From contig NCJR01000036.1 of assembly GCA_002282555.1 (NCBI GenBank), positions 1-11,320 on the forward strand: a stretch of 11,320 nucleotides of DNA, in the 5' to 3' direction. The position numbers and the translations under genes are program-made. Below, one piece after another: positions 1 to 6,327 of the stretch (positions are counted from its first letter, which is position 1; each line of letters starts with the position of its first letter). Below the pieces are notes generated by a model, which was not told the DNA's origin, ran no database searches, and was given only the letters and a program-made list of their open reading frames with translations. The stretch comes from Rhodobacterales bacterium 34-62-10 (GTDB lineage: Bacteria > Pseudomonadota > Alphaproteobacteria > Rhodobacterales > Rhodobacteraceae).

Positions 1-1731
1 GTCCCAATGCACGCGGTGCGCGTCGAGGTGCGCCGGATGGGGGGCGGCTTTGGCGGCAAGGAAAGCCAAGGCAACGCGCTGGCCGTGGCCTGTGCTGTGG
101 TCGCGTCCGCGACTGGGCGGCCCTGCAAGATGCGTTACGACCGCGACGATGACATGATCATCACAGGCAAGCGGCATGATTTCCGTATAGAATACAAGGC
201 AGGCTTTGATGAAACGGGGCGCATTACAGGTGTGGAGTTTGTGCACTATGCCCGTTGCGGCTGGGCGCAGGACCTGTCCTTGCCCGTGGCGGATCGCGCG
301 ATGCTGCATGCGGACAATGCCTATCTGCTGGAGAATGCACGGATCGAAAGCCACCGCCTCAAGACCAACACCCAAAGTGCGACCGCCTTTCGCGGCTTTG
401 GCGGACCGCAGGGCATGGTGGGGATCGAGCGGGTGATGGACCACATCGCCCATCACCTTGGCCGCGATCCGCTGGCGGTGCGACGGGCGAATTACTACGC
501 CGAGGCGGTCCCCGCCAAGGACGGCGCAGGGGGGCTGTCCGCCCCCAAAGGCGACCTGAGGTCGCCCACCCCCGAGGATATTTCACGCAAGAAGAAACAG
601 ACCACGCCCTATGGGATGGAGGTGGAGGATTTCATTCTCCACGCCATAACCGACCGCCTGGCTGAAACAGGGGAGTACAAGAGGCGGCGGCAGGCGGTGA
701 TGGAATGGAACGCGGCCAATCCCGTGCTCAAGCGCGGGCTTGCCCTGACGCCGGTGAAGTTCGGGATTTCCTTCACCCTCACGCATCTTAATCAGGCGGG
801 GGCCTTGGTGCATGTGTATCAGGATGGCTCCATCCATATGAACCATGGCGGCACCGAGATGGGACAAGGCCTGTTCCAGAAGGTGGCGCAGGTGGCGGCG
901 GCGCGGTTCGGGGTGGATGTGGCAGCGGTGAAGATCACCGCGACCGATACGGGCAAGGTGCCCAACACCTCGGCGACAGCGGCATCATCCGGGTCGGATC
1001 TGAACGGGATGGCGGTGAAAGCCGCCTGCGACACGATCCGTGACCGGATGGCCACACATTTGGCGGGCTTGCATCAGGTGGAGGCGGTGTCGGTCCGGTT
1101 CGAAGGGGGCCGTGTTTTCGTTGGCGAGGCCACCTACAGCTTCGCCGAGGCCGCACAAATGGCTTATTCCGCAAGGATCAGTCTGTCATCGACGGGTTTC
1201 TATGCTACGCCCAAGGTGGAATGGGACCGCATCAAGGGCCATGGGCGGCCGTTTTTCTATTTTGCCTATGGCGCGGCCCTGACCGAGGTAGTGATCGACA
1301 CACTGACAGGCGAAAACCGCATCCTGCGCGCGGATCTGCTGCATGATGTAGGTGACAGCCTGAACCCCGCGCTCGATATCGGCCAGATCGAGGGCGGCTA
1401 TGTGCAGGGCGCGGGCTGGCTGACGATGGAAGAACTGGTCTGGGACGACAAGGGGCGGCTGCGCACCCATGCACCCGCCACCTACAAGATCCCCGCCGTT
1501 TCGGACCGGCCCGCCATATTCAATGTGGCGCTATGGGATGGGTCCAACCGGGAGGAGACAATCTATCGGTCCAAGGCTGTTGGCGAGCCGCCGTTCATGT
1601 TGGGGATTTCAGCGCTAATGGCGGTCTCGGACGCGGTTGCGGCTTGCGGGCCGGGCTATCCGGCGCTGGATGCGCCTGCGACGCCAGAGCGTATCCTGGC
1701 TGCGGTGCAAAGGGTGCGTGATGGGCTTTGA
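1..1731 (+). CDS. xdhB: Xanthine dehydrogenase molybdopterin-binding subunit XdhB (5'-truncated by the window)
   Basis: This is the catalytic subunit of xanthine dehydrogenase, which oxidises hypoxanthine to xanthine and urate at a Mo-pterin centre in the cytoplasm. The frame is open from base 1 and 576 codons are visible. Family members have roughly 770-800 residues, so about 200 N-terminal residues are outside. Counting from base 1, visible motifs are GGGFGGKE at 14-21 (substrate-binding Glu), FRGFGGPQ around 130-137 (substrate-binding Arg), GGTEMGQG at 283-290, and AVGEPPF around 526-532 with the conserved catalytic Glu. All key residues in the visible part are present, so the enzyme looks intact. 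The oddity is an extra stretch of about 24 residues at 177-200 (GGLSAPKGDL...EDISRKKKQ), encoded by a double-hairpin repeat and lying between the NYY and TPYGMEVED motifs. The stop overlaps the xdhC start by 11 bases. xdhA is expected just upstream. Confidence 0.96.
   Translation, partial: VPMHAVRVEVRRMGGGFGGKESQGNALAVACAVVASATGRPCKMRYDRDDDMIITGKRHDFRIEYKAGFDETGRITGVEFVHYARCGWAQDLSLPVADRAMLHADNAYLLENARIESHRLKTNTQSATAFRGFGGPQGMVGIERVMDHIAHHLGRDPLAVRRANYYAEAVPAKDGAGGLSAPKGDLRSPTPEDISRKKKQTTPYGMEVEDFILHAITDRLAETGEYKRRRQAVMEWNAANPVLKRGLALTPVKFGISFTLTHLNQAGALVHVYQDGSIHMNHGGTEMGQGLFQKVAQVAAARFGVDVAAVKITATDTGKVPNTSATAASSGSDLNGMAVKAACDTIRDRMATHLAGLHQVEAVSVRFEGGRVFVGEATYSFAEAAQMAYSARISLSSTGFYATPKVEWDRIKGHGRPFFYFAYGAALTEVVIDTLTGENRILRADLLHDVGDSLNPALDIGQIEGGYVQGAGWLTMEELVWDDKGRLRTHAPATYKIPAVSDRPAIFNVALWDGSNREETIYRSKAVGEPPFMLGISALMAVSDAVAACGPGYPALDAPATPERILAAVQRVRDGL
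529..600 (+). repeat. In-frame palindromic repeat-like element inside xdhB
   Basis: Two perfect hairpins stand in tandem. The first pairs GGGGGC (530-535) with GCCCCC (541-546) around a 5-base loop. The second pairs GGCGACC (550-556) with GGTCGCC (560-566) around TGA. A tail follows: CCCCCGAGGATATTT at 569-583, then a purine-rich AAGAAGAAA at 589-597. The block is 72 bases, exactly 24 codons, and keeps the xdhB frame. The G run at 530-534 could alternatively pair with CCCCC at 569-573, enclosing the second hairpin. A GC-rich palindrome followed by a CCCCGAGGATATTT-like, purine-rich tail is a pattern I associate with intergenic repeats of Rhodobacteraceae. That association is from memory and was not searched. 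Confidence 0.7.
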
Positions 1732-2698
1732 TCTGGCAGAACTGGGCACGGCTGTCGCCCGCCACGGCCGCGTCGTGCGGGTGGTGATCGCACAGGTGCG
1801 CGGATCATCCCCGCGCGAGGTGGGGGCGGCGATGCTGGTCTGGGCCGGAGACCGAGACGGCGGGCAGTCCGGCACCATCGGCGGCGGCGCGCTGGAGCAT
1901 CAAGCCACAGAAGCCGCGCGCGAGATGCTAGTGACCGGAGCGGCGACAAGGCTGACGCGCCATGCGCTTGGCCCTGATCTGGGTCAATGCTGCGGCGGGG
2001 CGGTGCAATTGCTGGCCGAGGTGTATGACAGGGGCAAACTTGAGGATTTGCAGGGACAGGACGTGATAGCCCGGCCTGTGATCGCCCGGCCTGTGAACGC
2101 AGGGGCGCAGATGCCACTGACGGTGCAACGCCTGCTGACACGCGCGCGCGGGCAGGGCGATGTGCCCGTCGCGCAACTGATCGACGGCTGGATGATCGAA
2201 CCCGTTACCCGCCCGACCGTGCCGCTGTGGATCTGGGGCGCGGGCCATGTCGGGCGCGCATTCGTCGCTGTCGTGGCCCCCTTGCCAGACCTTGCGATCA
2301 CTTGGGTCGATACCGGGCCAGAGCGGTTTCCGGCACAGGTGCCGAACCATGTCACCGCCCTGCCCGCCGCCGATCCCACGCGGCTGGTGCCCCATGCCCC
2401 GATAGATGCACATCACCTGATCCTGACCTACTCGCATGCGCTTGACCTTGCCCTGTGCCACGCCTTGCTGGACCATGGCTTTGCCAGCGCAGGATTGATC
2501 GGATCAGCCACGAAATGGGCGCGGTTCCGGTCGCGGCTTGGCAAGCTGGGCCACAGCCCTGCCCAAATCGCGCGCATTCAGTGCCCGATCGGCACACCGG
2601 GCCTTGGCAAACATCCGCAGGCGATTGCCATCGGCGTGGCCGCCAGCTTATTGAGCGATATCACGGCCATGTCCGAACAAAGGGAACGTAGCGCATGA
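1721..2698 (+). CDS. xdhC: XdhC, molybdenum-cofactor insertion chaperone for xanthine dehydrogenase
   Basis: XdhC binds molybdenum cofactor, promotes its sulfuration and delivers it to XdhB in the cytoplasm. The 325-residue protein has the usual two domains. The N-terminal XdhC/CoxI domain carries GSSPREVGAAMLV (28-40), GTIGGGALEHQA (51-62) and GQCCGG (88-93), whose cysteines are implicated in cofactor binding in this family. The C-terminal Rossmann-like domain carries PLWIWGAGHVGRA (168-180), IGSATKWARFRSRL (260-273) and the final PIGTPGLGKHPQAIAIGVAASLL block. The start at 1721 is preferred over upstream in-frame ATGs because MGFDLAEL gives the expected N-terminus; AAAGGG at 1709-1714 is a possible ribosome site. 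It overlaps the end of xdhB, so translation is probably coupled. A five-residue tandem repeat, VIARPVIARP, occupies 115-124 in the less conserved linker. Confidence 0.95.
   Translation: MGFDLAELGTAVARHGRVVRVVIAQVRGSSPREVGAAMLVWAGDRDGGQSGTIGGGALEHQATEAAREMLVTGAATRLTRHALGPDLGQCCGGAVQLLAEVYDRGKLEDLQGQDVIARPVIARPVNAGAQMPLTVQRLLTRARGQGDVPVAQLIDGWMIEPVTRPTVPLWIWGAGHVGRAFVAVVAPLPDLAITWVDTGPERFPAQVPNHVTALPAADPTRLVPHAPIDAHHLILTYSHALDLALCHALLDHGFASAGLIGSATKWARFRSRLGKLGHSPAQIARIQCPIGTPGLGKHPQAIAIGVAASLLSDITAMSEQRERSA
2063..2092 (+). repeat. 15-bp tandem duplication in xdhC
   Basis: GTGATAGCCCGGCCT at 2063-2077 is followed directly by GTGATCGCCCGGCCT at 2078-2092, with one mismatch, and the next bases GTGA continue the unit. 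The period is five codons, giving VIARP twice without disturbing the frame. It lies in the linker between the two XdhC domains, where length variation is likely tolerated. It looks like a recent replication-slippage event. Confidence 0.85.
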
Positions 2699-4212
2699 CA
2701 GCACCGGTTCTGAGCATTCAAGGCCTGACCAAGGCCTATCCCGGTGTTGTGGCGAATTCCGACGTGTCATTCGATGTGATGGAGGGCGAGGTTCACGCCC
2801 TGCTGGGCGAGAATGGCGCGGGCAAATCCACTTTGGTCAAGATGATCTACGGCTTGGTCAAGCCGGATCACGGTACGATGACCTTTCAGGGCAAACCCTA
2901 CGCGCCCGCTGAGCCGCGCGCGGCGCGCGCTGCCGGGGTCGCCATGGTGTTCCAGCACTTCTCGCTTTTTGATGCGCTGAATGTGGCGGAAAACGTGGCG
3001 CTGGGGATGGAGAAGCCGCCGCGTCTGGCTGATCTGGCGGGGCGGATCCGCGAGGTGTCGGAAACCTACGGCCTGCCACTAGATCCCTTCCGCATCGTGG
3101 GTGACCTGTCGGCGGGTGAACGCCAGCGGGTCGAGATCATCCGCTGCCTGTTGCAGGACCCGCGCCTGCTGATCATGGACGAACCAACATCGGTTTTGAC
3201 CCCGCAAGAGGTGGATATCCTGTTCCAGACCCTGCGCAAGCTGACTGCCGAAGGGGTCGCGATCCTCTATATCAGCCATAAGCTGGAAGAGATCCGCGCG
3301 CTGTGCGACACGGCCACCATCCTGCGGCTGGGCAAAAAGGTGGCAACCTGCACACCCGCCGACACGACAGCGCGCCAATTGGCCGAGATGATGGTGGGCA
3401 CGGTTTTGCACACGCCGGAACGCAGCGGGCGCGCTTTGGGGGATGTCGCGCTGGAACTGACTGAAATGTCGGTCCGCTCCCCCTCTGCCTTTGGATGTTC
3501 GCTCAAGCGGATCAGCTTTGCAGTCCGCAAGGGCGAGGTGTTGGGGCTGGGCGGAGTCGCGGGCAACGGTCAGGATGAACTATTGGGCGCGCTATCCGGC
3601 GAATTGCGGTCAGCGCCCGAAATGGTGCGCGTGCATGGCAACCCCGTGGGCGCGCTGGGACCAATCGAGCGGCGGGGCATCGGGCTTTTATGCGCGCCTG
3701 AAGAACGGCTGGGTCACGCGGCGGCGCCGGATATGAGCCTGACGGAAAACGCCATGCTGACCGGATCGCTGCGCGAAGGTTTGGAGAGGCGCGGATTTCT
3801 GGATTGGGGGCGGGCGAAGGGCTTTGCCGAGGCAATCATCGCGCGCTTTGACGTGCGCACGCCGGGTCCCGGCAATGCGGCGCGGTCACTGTCGGGGGGC
3901 AATCTGCAGAAATTCGTGATCGGGCGCGAGGTGATGCAGCGCCCCGAGGTCTTGGTGGTTAATCAGCCGACATGGGGCGTTGATGCCTCGGCCGCCGCCG
4001 CGATCCGGCAGGCGCTGCTGGATCTGGCGGCGGGCGGTACGGCAGTCGTCGTCATCAGCCAGGATCTGGACGAGTTGATGGAAATCTCGGACAGGTTCGG
4101 TGCATTGAACGAGGGGCGGTTGTCGCGCATCCGGCCTACATCCGAGCTGAATATCGAAGAGATCGGCCTGATGATGGGTGGGGCCCATGACATGGAGGTG
4201 GCCCATGTCTGA
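2695..4212 (+). CDS. ABC transporter ATPase, double-domain, BMP/nucleoside (PnrB/YufO) type
   Basis: This 505-residue protein has two ABC domains in tandem, the layout of RbsA-like ATPases that power sugar and BMP-family nucleoside importers. Domain 1 is complete: Walker A GENGAGKST (38-46), Q-loop VFQHF (85-89), signature LSAGERQR (138-145), Walker B LLIMDEP (158-164) and switch His195. Domain 2 is degenerate: GVAGNGQDE (287-295) lacks the Walker A lysine, the signature LSGGNLQK (399-406) is kept, and the Walker B region reads VLVVNQPTWGVD (419-430), without the Asp-Glu pair. Loss of catalytic residues in the second domain is normal for this family. The start overlaps the xdhC stop as ATGA, with AAAGGGA at 2679-2685 upstream. 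Two permease genes and a BMP-type binding protein follow, so it is the energising subunit of an importer co-expressed with xanthine dehydrogenase. Confidence 0.93.
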   Translation: MTAPVLSIQGLTKAYPGVVANSDVSFDVMEGEVHALLGENGAGKSTLVKMIYGLVKPDHGTMTFQGKPYAPAEPRAARAAGVAMVFQHFSLFDALNVAENVALGMEKPPRLADLAGRIREVSETYGLPLDPFRIVGDLSAGERQRVEIIRCLLQDPRLLIMDEPTSVLTPQEVDILFQTLRKLTAEGVAILYISHKLEEIRALCDTATILRLGKKVATCTPADTTARQLAEMMVGTVLHTPERSGRALGDVALELTEMSVRSPSAFGCSLKRISFAVRKGEVLGLGGVAGNGQDELLGALSGELRSAPEMVRVHGNPVGALGPIERRGIGLLCAPEERLGHAAAPDMSLTENAMLTGSLREGLERRGFLDWGRAKGFAEAIIARFDVRTPGPGNAARSLSGGNLQKFVIGREVMQRPEVLVVNQPTWGVDASAAAAIRQALLDLAAGGTAVVVISQDLDELMEISDRFGALNEGRLSRIRPTSELNIEEIGLMMGGAHDMEVAHV

Positions 4213-4267
4213 GGCGTTGGTCTGTGAGTATTTGAAGAACGATGAACGGGGGGGCGCGCCATGCTGA
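4205..4267 (+). CDS. Possible 20-codon coupling ORF between ATPase and permease
   Basis: A short ORF begins with ATG inside the last codons of the ATPase gene (8-base overlap) and ends with TGA inside the first codons of the permease gene (7-base overlap). GGAGGTG at 4194-4200 stands four bases before its ATG, a good ribosome-binding sequence. The peptide begins MSEALVCEYL and ends GGAPC; I recognise no family. It spans the only gap in the chain of overlaps from xdhB to the second permease, so it could pass ribosomes to the permease. It may equally be accidental, because part of it looks like a degenerate repeat tail. Confidence 0.3.
   Translation: MSEALVCEYLKNDERGGAPC
4224..4248 (+). repeat. 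Possible degenerate tail of the palindromic repeat
   Basis: GTGAGTATTTGAAGAACGATGAACG resembles the tail of the element in xdhB at 574-597 (GAGGATATTT followed by a purine-rich AAGAAGAAA). The shared pattern is GAG, TATTT, then an A/G-rich run of about 12 bases. No GC-rich hairpin precedes it here, so it would be a decayed remnant. The match is short and could be coincidental. Confidence 0.3.
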
Positions 4268-5343
4268 AGCTTGAACGGCGACCGCAACCTTCAAAGGCCT
4301 GGGTCTGGCTGGCCCCTGTGGTCGCGGTGATCGCCACAATGATCGCGGGTGGCGCTCTTTTTGCGATGCTTGGCAAAGACCCTCTGGTGGCCATCCGCAC
4401 GATTTTCTGGGATCCTCTGTTTTCGGAATTCGCTTTTTTCTACCGTCCTCAGCTTTTGGTGAAGGGTGCGCCGCTGATTCTGATCGCGATCGGCCTGAGC
4501 CTTGGGTTCCGCGCCGGCATCTGGAACATCGGCGCCGAGGGACAGTATATCGTGGGTGCCCTGACAGGCGCGGGCGTCGGGCTGGCCTTTTATCCGCTGG
4601 AAGGGTGGTTTGTCTTTCCCTTGATGGTGATGGCGGGGGCGCTGGGTGGCTGGGCCTGGGCAATGATCCCTGCGGTGTTGAAAGTGAAATTTGGAACCAA
4701 CGAGATCCTCGTATCGCTGATGCTGGTCTATGTGGCCGAGCAATTGCTGGCCTCGATGTCGCTGGGCCTGATGAAGAACCCCGAAGGTTTCGGCTTTCCC
4801 GGTTCACGCAACCTGCAGCAATATCCAAGCGCCCATAACGCCGAGTTGATCGCTGGGTCGGGGATGCATTGGGGTGTTGTCGCAGCGATGATCGCGGTGA
4901 TCTTCGCCTATATCATGCTGACCCGGCACATCCTTGGCTTTCACATCCGTCTGACCGGCGAGGCACCGCGGGCCGCGCGGTTCGCGGGTGTCAATCCGGG
5001 ACGGCTGGTGCTGATTTGTCTGGGCCTGGCTGGTGCCTTGGCGGGACTGGCAGGGATGTTCGAAGTGTCTGGCCCTGCCGGTCGGGTGAGTATCGATTTC
5101 AACGTGGGCTATGGGTTCACGGCAATCATCGTGGCCTTCCTTGGACGCTTACACCCGTTGGGCATTGCGCTGGCGGGTTTACTGATGGCGCTGACTTATA
5201 TCGGCGGCGAGATTGCGCAGTCCAGGCTGGGCGTCCCTGCTGCGGCGATCCAGATGTTTCAGGGCATGCTTCTGTTCTTTCTTCTGGCGGTCGATGTGAT
5301 GACCAATTACCGGCTGCGGCTGACCCGGCGTGAGGTGGCATGA
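4261..5343 (+). CDS. ABC transporter permease 1, BPD_transp_2 family (PnrC/YufP-like)
   Basis: This 360-residue inner-membrane protein forms half of the import channel. Hydrophobic segments lie at about 14-36, 68-84, 94-112, 115-138, 148-166, 203-220, 246-268, 283-310 and 328-345. The motif FRAGIWNIGAEGQYIVGA (83-100) is typical of permeases of BMP-dependent nucleoside importers. TGEAPRAARFAGVNPGRL (232-249) is the cytoplasmic loop that normally contacts the ATPase. The start at 4261 follows a G-rich run (4248-4254). It is 48 bases after the ATPase stop but overlaps a short ORF bridging that gap. It ends in ATGA overlap with the second permease. Substrate cannot be read from the permease itself; the xdh context points to purines. 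Confidence 0.92.
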   Translation: MLKLERRPQPSKAWVWLAPVVAVIATMIAGGALFAMLGKDPLVAIRTIFWDPLFSEFAFFYRPQLLVKGAPLILIAIGLSLGFRAGIWNIGAEGQYIVGALTGAGVGLAFYPLEGWFVFPLMVMAGALGGWAWAMIPAVLKVKFGTNEILVSLMLVYVAEQLLASMSLGLMKNPEGFGFPGSRNLQQYPSAHNAELIAGSGMHWGVVAAMIAVIFAYIMLTRHILGFHIRLTGEAPRAARFAGVNPGRLVLICLGLAGALAGLAGMFEVSGPAGRVSIDFNVGYGFTAIIVAFLGRLHPLGIALAGLLMALTYIGGEIAQSRLGVPAAAIQMFQGMLLFFLLAVDVMTNYRLRLTRREVA

Positions 5344-6263
5344 TGGATCTGTCGTCAATCAATCCGATCCTGCTGCTGGCCTCGCTTATGGTGGCGGCAA
5401 CTCCGCTGTTGTTGGCGGCGGTGGGAGAGCTTGTGGTAGAAAAGGCAGGCGTTCTGAATTTGGGCGTCGAGGGGATGATGATCACCGGGGCCATCTGCGG
5501 CTTTGCCATCGCGGTGAACACGGGCGATCCGTTTCTGGGCGTGCTGGCAGCGGCGGGCGGCGGGGCGGTGTTGTCGCTGCTATTTGCACTGCTCACACAG
5601 GTGGCGCTGGCCAATCAGGTGGCCTCGGGTCTTGGCCTGACGCTGTTCGGGCTGGGTCTGTCCTCGTTGATCGGGCAGGGCTATCAGGGAATCCGCCCCC
5701 CACCCTTTCCCAAGCTGAATATACCCGGACTGTCGGATCTGCCTGTCATTGGGCGGATACTATTCTCGCATGATCTGATGGTTTATCTGGGGCTGATCAT
5801 CGTCACCGGCGTCTGGTTCATGCTGAAATATACCCGCGCAGGCCTGATCCTGCGCGCGGTGGGCGAGAACCATGAAGCGGCCCATGCGCTTGGCTACAAG
5901 GTCGTGCGTATCCGTATCATGGCAATCCTGTTTGGCGGGGCCTGCGCCGGCATGGGCGGCGCCTATATCAGTTTGATCCGCGTGCCGCAGTGGACAGAAG
6001 GGATGACCGCTGGAATCGGATGGATTGCCCTGGCGCTGGTGGTCTTCGCCAGCTGGAAACCGTGGCGGGTCCTGCTGGGTGCCTATCTTTTTGGCGGTGT
6101 GACGGTGATTCAGTTGAATCTGCAGGCGGCAGGCGTTGCGATTCCGGTCGAGTATCTGGCAATGTCGCCCTATCTGATCACCATCCTGGTGCTGGTCATC
6201 ATGTCGGCTGACAAAAGCAGCGCACCTGCCTCGTTGGGTCGTATTTTCCATGCCTCACGCTGA
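5340..6263 (+). CDS. ABC transporter permease 2, BPD_transp_2 family (PnrD/YufQ-like)
   Basis: This 307-residue protein is the second channel subunit, pairing with the preceding permease. The N-terminal signature ELVVEKAGVLNLGVEGMMI (30-48) and the loop AVGENHEAAHALGYKVVRIR (173-192) are characteristic of this permease class; the loop is the likely ATPase-docking segment. Hydrophobic segments cover roughly 8-29, 45-60, 65-90, 95-112, 145-162, 192-212, 225-240, 245-262 and 274-289. The gene begins ATGATG: the first ATG (5340) overlaps the previous stop, while the second (5343) is better spaced from GAGG at 5332-5335, so true initiation may be one codon later. A perfect hairpin spans its stop codon, ahead of the binding-protein gene. 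Confidence 0.92.
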   Translation: MMDLSSINPILLLASLMVAATPLLLAAVGELVVEKAGVLNLGVEGMMITGAICGFAIAVNTGDPFLGVLAAAGGGAVLSLLFALLTQVALANQVASGLGLTLFGLGLSSLIGQGYQGIRPPPFPKLNIPGLSDLPVIGRILFSHDLMVYLGLIIVTGVWFMLKYTRAGLILRAVGENHEAAHALGYKVVRIRIMAILFGGACAGMGGAYISLIRVPQWTEGMTAGIGWIALALVVFASWKPWRVLLGAYLFGGVTVIQLNLQAAGVAIPVEYLAMSPYLITILVLVIMSADKSSAPASLGRIFHASR

Positions 6264-6266
6264 GGC
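6252..6266 (+). promoter_or_regulatory. Small perfect hairpin at the permease 2 stop codon
   Basis: GCCTCA (6252-6257) and TGAGGC (6261-6266) form a six-base-pair stem with a CGC loop. The stop TGA is part of the right arm. There is no T run after it, so it is not a classical terminator. It separates the membrane-protein genes from the binding-protein gene, a place where RNA processing or stabilising stems are often found in transporter operons. Function here is inferred. Confidence 0.35.
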
Positions 6267-6327
6267 GAAACGTCATGCCTCGTCCCGGGGCCACTATCGC
6301 ATATGTCGCTAACAGGGGGATACCCGT

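Noticed and set aside
1637..1720. Upstream in-frame start for xdhC at 1637
   Set aside because: The extra residues overlap xdhB and are arginine-rich with no family similarity; MGFDLAEL at 1721 fits the usual XdhC start.
3960..4000. Missing Walker lysine and Asp-Glu in ABC domain 2 as a sign of a broken gene
   Set aside because: Degenerate second nucleotide-binding sites are usual in this class of double-domain ATPases; the frame is intact.
4136..4828. Minus-strand open frame of 230 codons across the ATPase-permease junction
   Set aside because: Low-complexity Arg/Pro/Ser translation opposite two clear genes; no ribosome site or domain seen.
6313..6327. GGG-GATA-CCC pairing that might hide the binding-protein ribosome site
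   Set aside because: Only three base pairs, overlapping an ordinary G-rich ribosome site; no conserved riboswitch structure fits in the 64-base gap.
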